Positions 47,050 through 55,934 of a stretch of 64,000 nucleotides of DNA are shown here, piece by piece. Position numbers and translations under genes: made by a program. The stretch's first letter is position 1. Every line of letters begins with the position of its first letter. The stretch is taken from assembly GCF_022682495.2 (NCBI RefSeq), contig NC_071397.1:19292739-19356738 (forward strand). Direction: 5' to 3'. The notes under the pieces were generated by a model. The model was not told the DNA's origin. It worked only from the letters and a program-made list of their open reading frames with translations, and made no database searches. Origin of the DNA: Desmodus rotundus. Taxonomy: Eukaryota > Chordata > Mammalia > Chiroptera > Phyllostomidae.

Positions 47050-48205
47050 TTTTTTCTGATATATCACCTCAGGCAAGGGAATCAAAAGAAAAAAAACAAA
47101 ATAAAAAGTTTTTTCACAGTAAAGGAAACCATCAACAAAATGAAAAAATAACCCATTGAATGGGAGAACATACTTGCCAATGATACATCTGATAAGAATT
47201 AATAATAAAAATGTATTAAAAACTCACACCAAAATAAAAATCCACTTAAAAATGGGCAAAGGACCTTAACAGACACTTCTCCAAGGAGGACATAAGATGG
47301 CCAATAGACATATGAAAATATGCTCAATGTTACTAATCATCAGAAAAATGCAAATTAAAACCACAATGAGATATCACCTCACACCTGTCAGTATGGCCAC
47401 CATCAATAAATCAATAAGCAACAAGTTCTGGTGAGGATGTAGAGAAAAGCAAACACTTATGCACTATTGGTGGGAATGCAGACTGGTGCAGCCACTGTGG
47501 AAAACAGTATGGAGTTCCCTCAAAAATTAAAAATGGAACTGCCTTTGGACCCTGTGAGTCCACTTCTGAGAATATATTCAAACAAACTCCAAACACTGAT
47601 TTGAAAGAATATATATATATCCCTATGTTCATTGCAGCACTATTTACAATAGCCGTGATTTGAAAGCAGCCCAAGTGCCCATCAGTAGATGAGTGGATAA
47701 GAAAGCTGTGATACGTTTATACAGTGGAATACTCGGCAGCTGTAAAAAAGAAGGAAATCGTACTTTTTGCTACAGCATGAATACACCTACAGGGTTTTAT
47801 GCTGAGTGAAATAAGTCAGTCAGAGAATGACAAATATCATATAATTTTACTTATACATGGAGTCTAATGAAAACAATAAACAATAGAAACAAACTCATAG
47901 ACACAGGGAGCAGAGTGACAGCTGTCAGGGTAGGATTGAGGGCTGGGAGAAATAGCTGAAGGGATTAGGCAAAACAAACAAATAAGAAACTTCATAAACA
48001 CACGCATCCATATTGTCATTACCAGAGGAAGGGGTGATGGTGATGGATAGAAGGAGGTACAGGGGAGATACATGGTGATAGAAGGAGGTTAGACTTTGGG
48101 CGGTGAACACACAATACAATATACAATTGATATATTACAGAAAATTACACTTGAAACCTATATAATTTTATGAACCAACGTGATCCCAATAAGTTCAATT
48201 AAAAT
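47050..48205 (+). mobile_element. 5'-truncated L1, sense, inserted in L2
   Basis: Encodes decayed ORF2 C-terminus: AAATGGGCAAAGGACCTTAACAGACACTTCTCC at 47252, GGTGGGAATGCAGACTGGTGCAGCC at 47470, and CATCAGTAGATGAGTGGATAAG at about 47680. The 3'UTR to ATCCCAATAAGTTCAATT at 48200 follows. AGACAAT before (47034-47040) and AGACAATG after (48212-48219) are the probable short target duplication inside the L2. Multiple frameshifts. Confidence 0.85.
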
Positions 48206-48214
48206 ATTTTTAAG

Positions 48215-48880
48215 ACAATGACAAGTAAACAAACATGATTAAAATTTATATTTAGCTTTACCATAGTAATGGTATTAGGAATGTGATTTCTAAGGCCAAA
48301 TAATAAATATGCAATTGCTGATATGAAAAAAGTTGTATGAAAGACCATAAAAATACTAAAGTGGTTTGTACAATGTAAAAGAGAATACTCTAGATAGATG
48401 GCGTGGTCAAGAAATGCCAGAGATGATACTTGATTTGATTTGAATGGTAAGAGGAAGCCCTCTAAGCAAACAGTGGGAGAAAGAGTGCTCTTAGAAAAGA
48501 GTTCTGAAAGAAGTTAGGAACTGAGAAAAGCATGGGGTGGCTGGAGCCTAGTGACTGGGCACACTGGTTCTTTGAAGTAAAATTATAGAAACAGGGAAAA
48601 AGATCTTATTTGCTCTCCTTGGGTTTCTTGCTAAGTACAGTAAGAGACAGTCATAAGGATTTTAAGCAGAGCAAAATAGCACTTGAGGAAGGCTCCTTGT
48701 GTGGAGAATAAATAGGAGGAGTTCAGTCAAGTACATTGGTTAGAAGGCTCCAGACATATCATAAAAAAAAAACAATTGCATGGAGGAAGTGTTGGTAGAG
48801 GTAAGTAATGCATTGAGCTATTTTTGGAGACAACATTCAAAGGGCTGAATGATTAATTAGATATTGGAATGAAATTACAT
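48215..48880 (-). mobile_element. LINE-2, antisense (right of the L1 insertion)
   Basis: ACAATGACAAGTAAACAAACATG, TGAAAGAAGTTAGGAACTGAG, GGGGTGGCTGGAGCCTAGTGACTGGG, AGGATTTTAAGCAGAGCAAAATAGCACTTG, GGCTCCTTGTGTGGAGAATAAATAGGAGG. These continue the L2 that stops at 47049. Confidence 0.8.
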
Positions 48881-49877
48881 TAGGTATTGCAAAATCTTTC
48901 ACTGAAGAGTTCCATAATTTGTGTGTCTCTCCAGTTCCTTGTCCTTTTAGATTTTTTCTAAATAAATGTAAGCACTATTTATGATGCTGGTGTTTTGATC
49001 TTCCATTGTTATTTGCTCATATTCAAAGCCTCTTAAAACATAAATAATAGAATTCAATATACAACTGATAAAGAAGGATACATTCAATTAGTCAAAGAGG
49101 AAATGAGTACTGAATAGAAACTGTCTTTATTTAAAAAAGCAAATCTTAGAATGATACTTTAAATTATTTTTCACTCATAAGAATTACACTAACTCAACTT
49201 TAGAATTTATTGCATAATTCCTTCAGCATAACATCCCAAAGTCACAGCCTCTCTATAGTCATACTAAAAATTTCTTCTTTGATTTCAGATGTTACTAATT
49301 AATTTAAATAATGTTAAAAGTTCATATCCATGTTGTTGTGAGAAATAACATTCCTGTCAACAGAGTACCTAAGAAAAATCCTGGAGAGAAAAAGTTTTAC
49401 TCAGTCAATAAAACTATATTTTAGCTTATGCAGGCATTTTATTTTTACCAGAGACTGAAAGTAATAAACCATTAATTCTCTTATTTTCTTCTATTTTGAA
49501 AAGAAAATAGAAAGAAACATCCTTTTGTAATAAAAGGATGTAAATAGGCAGAAAAAATATATATACTTGTTGCTGTGTTCTGTAGTTTTGGCTTTGAATT
49601 TAACCCTTGCCCAGTTCCAGAGATGACCTCCCTGGAAATCTGAGAGCCACGTGCATGCTATTTATCTGGTTCTAACTTAACAAGGTCAAGGGGTAAGTGG
49701 GGATAAAGTTCTGGACATTAAAATTTCAAAAAGCTGTGTATACACTTCCAATGCATCATTGAGATGGAGAACTGACGGTAAAGAATGGAAAATTAATGAT
49801 TTTGGAGGTGAAAGAGAGAAACCAGATTTCAAACCATATTATGGTAGGCTAATGGAATATAAGTTCTTTTTTTCTTT
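48881..49877. other. Unique AT-rich sequence, nothing recognised
   Basis: No exon or certain repeat recognised. Confidence 0.4.
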
Positions 49878-50092
49878 TTTAAAAAGATTTTATTTATTTA
49901 TTTTTAGAGAGAAGGGAAGGGAGGGAGAGAGGGAGAGGGAAAGAAACACTGATGTGTAGATACATCAATCGGTTGCCTCTCACACCCTCCCAGCTGGGGA
50001 CCTGGCCCCCAACCCAGGCACATGCCCTGACTGGGAATCGAACTGGCAGCCTTTCAGGTTGTAGGTCAGCACAGAGCCCCTCCAGTCAGGGC
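49878..50092 (-). mobile_element. VES SINE, antisense
   Basis: AAAAAGATTTTATTTATTTATTTTTAGAG tail to CTCCAGTCAGGGC head. The head is more mutated than in other copies; the target duplication is not obvious. Confidence 0.9.
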
Positions 50093-51037
50093 TATTTATC
50101 CAGATTTTGTATAAGTCTTTTAACATATCTAATCCCATGGAGAATCTAGCTTATGTCTATCTTTTTAAAAATGGATTTTCATGAACTTGGTTTTAAATTT
50201 ATTATTGATTCATTCTCTATGAAACCAAAATATAGAACAGTAAAAGATGCAAGAGATTTAAAAAATGACAAGAAATAGGTTTTTATTCTAGAAAGCCTTG
50301 GGCATATTTTAAATACCAGAAATAATTTGTAAAAGTCAATCCAAGGGGGAAATATTCTGATTGTGAAAATAATTATTCATAAATATTTTCATAAAGACAG
50401 ACGTTACCAGGTAATAGTGCATTTTTATCCTCCATCATTTTTAACTGGACTAGAAAATAAAAGCCAAAACGATTTAGTGTTTTAAAAGCCATAGAACAGA
50501 GGCTCTGAAAGAACAGATTGGATAGTTTTTTCTTGATAAGTTTTTGAGAGATACCTATAGCTCTTTTGCTGAGGGATGGAAGCGGGAGAGTAGAAGAAAG
50601 GCAATCAGTGTTTTTCATGCCAAGCTTCTCTAAAGCTCTAAAGTTAAACTTTCTACCTCATCATTACTCTGCAAGCTCATGGAGAGGCACGGTTTTGTTG
50701 AGCCCTATTGGTGGCGATTTCCAATAGCACGACGAACATGACGTGGATGTCACTGAGTTGACATTAAGTTTGGAAGATCAGTCTCACAAGAAGCTAGCCA
50801 GTCACAGGTACAGGTAGGATACTGAAGAAGGCTAGGGTTTAGCCATAGTGTAAACACACTGTGTACCTAAGCCCCGCACTTCGCAGAGCTCCCAAAGCTC
50901 TTAGGTAAAAAATTAGGCTAGCCCAGGAGCAGGTCCATCTCAACTTCAATGTAGTTCCAGTGGTAGCTCTACTTTTCCAATATCAGAAGTGAAATCCGTA
51001 TCTTGCAGGTCACTCAATCAGCAGTAGCAGATTGGGG
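50093..51037. other. Unique sequence, nothing recognised
   Basis: No coding or repeat signature found. Confidence 0.4.
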
Positions 51038-51186
51038 ATCAACACCCCCACAGTGCTTGTTGAAAATACATTATCTTGGGCCCTAACCCTGACCTGAGTC
51101 AGAAATTCGAGGGCTCATGGCCCATTGGTCTGCATTGTAACAAACCCTGTAGGTGATTCTGATGCAAGCTGAAGTTTGAGAAACAG
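51038..51186. mobile_element. MER5A-like (hAT-Charlie) non-autonomous element
   Basis: GGGCCCTAACCCTGACCTGAGTCAGAAATTCGAGGG and AGGTGATTCTGATGCAAGCTGAAGTTTGAGAAACAG are typical of MER5A (...GGTGATTCTAATGTGCAGC...TTGAGAACCACTG). Short, non-coding. Confidence 0.7.
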
Positions 51187-51234
51187 TTACAAAGAAATAG
51201 TTTCTAGCCTCAACAGCCTGAAAACAAAAACACC

Positions 51235-51352
51235 GATTCATAGATCCCAACGTCAGAGATTTTGTTTTCGTTGTTCTTGGGTGCAGCCTAGGCATTGAAA
51301 TGTAAGTCTCCTGAAAGGTTCCCAGTGTTCAACAGGGCTGACAAGCATTGAC
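51235..51352. mobile_element. Second MER5A-like fragment
   Basis: GTCAGAGATTTTGTTTTCGTTGTTCTTGGGTGCAGCCTAGGCATTG follows the same MER5A half (CAGAGATTCTGATTTAATTGG...GGGTGCGGCCTGGGCATTG). Diverged at its right end. Confidence 0.55.
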
Positions 51353-52259
51353 CAAAGGGAGATTTGGGGTATCCCAGGGACCAATCACCTCAGTGCAGCT
51401 GGCCACCAAGATTGCTGTAATCACTGAAAGAGTAATCAAGTCTTTCGTTACCAGCACAACCCCACACAATCCTAATTTTCTCTCCCACTATGGAAATAAT
51501 ATTGGTGTGAAAACCATGCAGAATATAACTCTTTAAAATGCTGTGTAATTTTTGTGCAAACCCAAACAAGAAAGGTACCAGAATATCACTGGCCTTTAGG
51601 ACTCTTTCTGAATCAGTGTTTTTCATTTTCTCTGGTGCACTTGTGTGACTCAGTGCCGAGTCTATTCTTGGTGTCCAAGTTCAAGTTCATTAATAGGTTT
51701 TCTCACATGGTGGCTTTGTGGCTTTCCGGACAATAGGGAGTCACTTTTCAGTTAATTATATTTTGTATCTGGAAATCCAGCACTAGATGAAATGATTCAT
51801 CCTTCTAAGTTTTTACTTAAAGAATTAAATTATACCATAGTCTGTCATGTTCTGTGACACTCTTTAGAGGTGACTGTCAGCTTTCCCATCCTTTGTCCAC
51901 ACTCTTCAATTTATTCGTATATTCCTTTTGATTGTCTGTGGATCTGCTTTTAATGCTGTTTTCTCTCAGGTGATGAAAATCACCAGGTTTTACTGACCAT
52001 TTCTAACACGAATGACTCAGCTATTCATACAGATAGATTTGCCTTATTTCAAAAACACGGTGGAAGTATTGTGGTGAGAAGATGCTGGGATGGCAGCAGA
52101 TATTTGGAGATGTTTTGGACAACGTGTATATAGCTCAATAGCCTCTTCTTTTCCCTCTGAAGTTTCCAATGAGGTTTTGAGAGTATGGAGAGGACCTTGG
52201 TCAGATGGATGACTGTTTCCCTTCAAAAGTCAGTTTCCATAAAACAAAAAATGTAGTAT
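51353..52259. other. Unique sequence, nothing recognised
   Basis: No exon, RNA gene or certain repeat recognised. Confidence 0.4.
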
Positions 52260-52500
52260 AGTTTAGTAGATTGTGGAGCCAGTCTGAATGAGCAGAAGTT
52301 TGAAGCCCAGGTTTTTCATTTACCAGCTCTATGACCTTAGATAAAATATGTACATTTTATTACCTTTTACTTTTCATCTTTAAACTGTGATAAAAATTAT
52401 ATTCTTATAATAGTTTTATGGGTTAAGTCAGTTAACATATATAAAGCACTTAGAACAAGTCTTTCAGGCAGTAAGTTCTTGATGACTCTTATAATGTGTA
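52260..52500 (+). mobile_element. MIR SINE, sense
   Basis: GTGGAGCCAGTCTGAATGAGCAGAAGTTTGAAGCCCAGG, TTACCAGCTCTATGACCTTAG, ATATAAAGCACTTAGAACAAG: a full sense-strand MIR order. Confidence 0.8.
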
Positions 52501-53254
52501 GAGATCTTATTCTCACATCTAGATTCATTAAGTAATTGTTTAAACATCTTAAACACTAAATAATATAAGGCTAAGTATTAACTCAAAGTAGATTGCAATC
52601 ATTTGTATATATTTGATAATTTAAAAAATAAATGCAATAACAAAGCTTGATTTTAACTGACGCACCCAGGCTTGGCTGACTTGTTCTTGTGCTGGGTTAG
52701 TCACTGGATGGTCTCCTCCATGCTCTTCCCTGACTCACAGACAGATGCGATCCTCCTGGAAGGCAGCCGGGGAGGGGAGAGCTGAGAAAAGGGTAGTTCT
52801 GCCTCTGATTTAAGTACTCATGGACAGAGAAATTATTACAATAGATATGTAAAGCCAATGATAACAACTGAGAATCACCTCTTCTATAAGAACAGAAATT
52901 CATGGTTAAAATTATATCCAAAGTATCAAGGCTGTCTAATTATATGGAATGCTAAAGAGTGAGAACACATTTCTTTCATGGCTTATAGTGCAGAAAATCT
53001 TCTAGTAGTGATCATAATGTTTTATTTTTAGATTATATTATGGTTTGTAAGTTCTTTTTAGGCATTATTTTATTGAATGCCCTCAGCAGTGGTGTGAAGA
53101 TAGAGATCAGAATGTCATGTCCATAGGACAGGGCATCGTCAGCGCTGGCTTGTGGCTCCTGTTTTCAGTAAATGTGTCCGTGCTATAAGTGTTGGCGATC
53201 ATAAAACACGGGCCCTGGAAATATGTAGAGATTTGAGGATATCTAACTAGCATT
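52501..53254. other. Unique sequence flanking the L1 insertion
   Basis: No feature recognised; this is the 5' flank of the full-length L1. Confidence 0.4.
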
Positions 53255-53271
53255 AACATTAATGGTTTTGT
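53255..53271. repeat. Target-site duplication, left copy (L1)
   Basis: AACATTAATGGTTTTGT. The identical sequence ends at 60085 (60069-60085; its first two A's merge with the tail). On the other strand the nick context TGTT/AATG resembles the L1 endonuclease preference TTTT/AA. Confidence 0.95.
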
Positions 53272-53290
53272 CAGAAAAATCGGGGGATTT

Positions 53291-53302
53291 CAAGATGGCG
53301 GC
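53291..53302 (+). promoter_or_regulatory. YY1-like motif at the L1 5' end
   Basis: CAAGATGGCGGC, 20 bp from the inferred element start, contains the YY1 core AAGATGGCGGC. A YY1 site in nearly the same place and orientation directs start-site choice in human L1. Confidence 0.75.
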
Positions 53303-53919
53303 AACATAGGTGGGAGCGGAGTCCACTTCCCCTCAACGCCAGGGAAATACCTAGCTGATCTGAGGAGCAGAGCGAACAGCCAACAGTATTCCAGCATATA
53401 CGAAGATTAGAGACCAAAGACAGAGGACACTGAAAGATCTGACGGTAAGAAGAGTGCTCAAGGACAATAAGGTCCACGGGACCCAGGACCGCGCGGTACA
53501 AGGGCGGCAGAAGCGCCAGCCCTGGCGCAGGGGCTCCTGCAGGAGTCTTGGGAGAGGGCCAGGCTGCGCTGTGAGCAGCCAGGTGCTTGATTAGACCAGG
53601 GGGGCTTGAAAAGGAGGAATTTCTCAAAAAGAAAAAGAAAATAGAGACACTCAGGGGCTAATTAGAGAACTCTCGGTAGTAGCCGAGGCCCCTGGCGCCC
53701 CTCCCCCTCCACCCCTGGACTGCTACGCTCACCTGAGGTCCGGTCGCGCGCGCGAGCAGATTAGCGAACGGGACCCACACTTGAAACCCCGGAGGGGCGC
53801 CCACACCTGAAACCTCCAAGATAATTTGGAGCAGAGACTAGCTGCTCCACCCACAGGCCCAAAACCTCGGAACCGAGTGCCGCGTGATTCAGTCCCAGGG
53901 CGGCCCCGCCCGCCTGAGA

Positions 53920-54240
53920 GACTCAAGCCCAGGGCGGCTGGATCGGCCCCCAAGCACAGAGCCTGTGGCTCAGCGGGCTGCGCGCGCTCACCAAGCACAG
54001 GGCCGGCTGGGTGCCTGTTTTCCAAATACAAAGCTGCTGGCGAGTGTCCTAACCCCAAGGCTGCTGAATCCGCCACCTGCGCGCCAGCGTTCCAAGCCCT
54101 GGCGGCTCTATTGGTCCGCCGGCTGCGCGCTCAGGGCACAAAATAGCGTCACAACCCAAAGCGGCTGGATTCCCCTGCTGCGCGCGCACGCGTCACAAGC
54201 CAAAGCGGCTGGATTGGCTGATCAACGGACTGATTGACTG
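53920..54240 (+). repeat. Monomer-like degenerate tandem repeats in the L1 5'UTR
   Basis: A motif of the form CAAGCC(C/A)(A)GGCGGCTGGATT...GCTGCGCGCGC recurs about every 30-50 bp: near 53922, 53951, 53991, 54022, 54054, 54090, 54147 and 54191. The last two are clearest: CGTCACAACCCAAAGCGGCT at 54147 and CGTCACAAGCCAAAGCGGCT at 54191, one mismatch over 25 bp, period 44. It resembles the monomer arrays that form the promoter of rodent L1s. Confidence 0.7.
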
Positions 54241-54377
54241 CCAGGGACCACACCTACAAAACAGCGAAGAGTGTGACCCAGGAAGAGAGAAAAGTGAAAC
54301 CAATCCTTCCAACCACCCCCTCCCGTTGCACAGACAGGACACCAGCAGAAATAACCTGACCGGTTTAAAGCCAACAG

Positions 54378-54381
<4 letters not shown>

Positions 54382-54417
<36 letters not shown>

Positions 54418-54745
54418 CCTTTTTCTTTTTTTTCCTTTCCCCCTGAATTCCTTCTTCCTCTTTTTTTCTTTTTTTTCATTCCTTCTTCCTCCCATCCTTT
54501 ACCATTTTTATGTCTTCTTCCTGCCTTCTTTTATCTATTTCTATGTTTTAATTTTTGCTAAAATTCCTTCTTATCTTGCCTCTGATCTTTCTTTATTCCT
54601 TCTTCCCTCCTTCCTTCCTTTCCTCCTTTCCTATTTCCTTTTTCCCTCCTTCCCATCTTTGTTTTGGTTTGTTTTGTGTGTGTGTGTGTGTGTTTTTTTT
54701 TTTTTTCTTTTCTTTTGCCCCCCCTTTCTCTTTTTCCCACAGGTG
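54382..54745 (+). repeat. T34 homopolymer and pyrimidine-rich tract in the L1 5'UTR
   Basis: 34 consecutive T (54382-54415) followed by about 330 nt of T/C-dominated sequence with a (GT)n run at 54676-54691, ending about 210 nt before ORF1. The Phe/Leu-rich plus ORF (54326-54769) is a by-product. The length of T34 may be an assembly estimate. Confidence 0.9.
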
Positions 54746-54955
54746 AGACAACAAAACCTGGAGTGCTGAAAAGACTAGAGTTAGACCGTGTTAAACACAT
54801 AAACGTCAGCTCAAGACCAGTGAGCACAGGAGAGTAAGGAGACAGCACCACCGAATCCCATTGGCATTCTACCATAGAAGTTCATATCATAAATCCAGGG
54901 AGTCAGAACAAAGCAATTTAAGACACAGAGGCCAACAAGAAGAGCCTCACAAACA

Positions 54956-55888
54956 ATGGGAAGACAAAGAAACAATTCCCAAATGAAAGGAAAGGAGGAA
55001 GTCTCAGAAAGAATACTAACCGAAAAAGAGGCAAGTCAACTATCAGATACTGAGTTCAAAGCAATGGTCATCAGGAAACTCACTGAGCTCTCTGAGCTCA
55101 AAGAGAACTACCAGAAACTACAAGGAAACTACAATGAACTCACTGCAAACTATATCAACATGAAAAAGGAAATAGAAAATATCAACAAGAGCCAAGAGGA
55201 AATGAAGAATACAATTTCTGAATTGAAGAACACAGTAGAAGGAATTAAAAGCAGACTTGACGAAGCAGAGGATCGGATCAGCGAGCTGGAGGACAAAGTA
55301 GAAAAAAACACCCAGAAGGAGCAAGAAAAGGAAAAGAGGCTCAGAAAGAATGAAGAGGCAATAAGGGAAATGCAGGACAACATGAAACGTAACAATATCC
55401 GTATAATAGGAATACCAGAAGGAGAAGAAGAAGAGCAAGGGATAGAAAACCTGTTTGGAAAAGTAATGATGGAAAATTTCCCTAATCTGAGAAGAGAAAA
55501 AGTCACCCAAATCCAGGAATCACAGAGAGTCCCAAACAAGAGGAACCCAAAGAGACCCACTGCAAGACACATCATAATTAAAATGGCAAATTTCCAAGAC
55601 AAAGAGAGGATCTTAAAGGCAGCAAGGGAGAAAAAGGAAGTAACATACAAGGGAGCCCCAATAAGGTTAGCAACTGACTTCTCAATGGAAACGCTCCAAG
55701 CCAGAAGAGAATGGCAAAAAATATTCCAAGTACTGAGAACCAGAGGCCTGCAACCAAGACTACTTTACCCAGCAAGGCTCTCAATCAAGATAGAAGACCA
55801 AATAAAGAGTTTCCCAGACAAAAGAAGTCTAAAAGAATACAGCTCCACCAAACCAGCTCTGCAAGAGATGCTAAAGGGACTGCTTTAA
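54956..55888 (+). CDS. L1 ORF1 protein (ORF1p), RNA-binding chaperone
   Basis: 310 aa. ORF1p trimerises, coats L1 RNA in cis and acts as a nucleic-acid chaperone in the cytoplasmic ribonucleoprotein. Residues ~1-40 form a charged N-terminus; ~40-140 are heptad-rich coiled coil (for example ISELKNTVEGIKSRLDEAED, 88-107). An RRM domain starts at about 145 (NIRIIGIPEGEEEE, then FGKVMMENFPNL). The C-terminal domain spans about 203-300, with RHIIIKMANFQDKERIL and the conserved ETLQARREW (245-253), YPARLSI (271-277) and PALQEMLK. It ends soon after that block, so it is shorter than human ORF1p (338 aa). ATG has A at -3 and G at +4. No frameshift. Confidence 0.96.
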   Translation: MGRQRNNSQMKGKEEVSERILTEKEASQLSDTEFKAMVIRKLTELSELKENYQKLQGNYNELTANYINMKKEIENINKSQEEMKNTISELKNTVEGIKSRLDEAEDRISELEDKVEKNTQKEQEKEKRLRKNEEAIREMQDNMKRNNIRIIGIPEGEEEEQGIENLFGKVMMENFPNLRREKVTQIQESQRVPNKRNPKRPTARHIIIKMANFQDKERILKAAREKKEVTYKGAPIRLATDFSMETLQARREWQKIFQVLRTRGLQPRLLYPARLSIKIEDQIKSFPDKRSLKEYSSTKPALQEMLKGLL

Positions 55889-55934
55889 GGAAAGGAAGGA
55901 AAAGAGAAAGACAGAGGAACACAGGTAGGAAATA

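Larger units (their letters stand above)
53272..54955 (+). promoter_or_regulatory. L1 5'UTR / internal promoter region
   Basis: Starts near CAGAAAAATCGGGGGATTTC. L1 elements carry an internal RNA polymerase II promoter in this part. Here 53500-54240 is GC- and CpG-rich (GCGCGCGCGAGC at 53745; CTGCGCGCGCACGCGTC at 54178), unlike the AT-rich flanks, so it would act as a CpG promoter and a methylation target. It contains the monomer-like array (53920-54240) and the T/pyrimidine tract (54382-54745). The minus-strand ORFs in this part are unlikely to be coding. Confidence 0.85.

Noticed and set aside
53729..54237. Overlapping GC-rich ORFs on both strands in the L1 5'UTR (115, 106, 117 aa)
   Set aside because: Lie over the CpG-rich monomer-like array. 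The antisense position recalls primate L1 ORF0 but I see no matching start or sequence, and GC-rich repeats keep frames open by chance.
54326..54769. 147-codon Phe-rich ORF
   Set aside because: Translation of the T34/pyrimidine tract in the L1 5'UTR.
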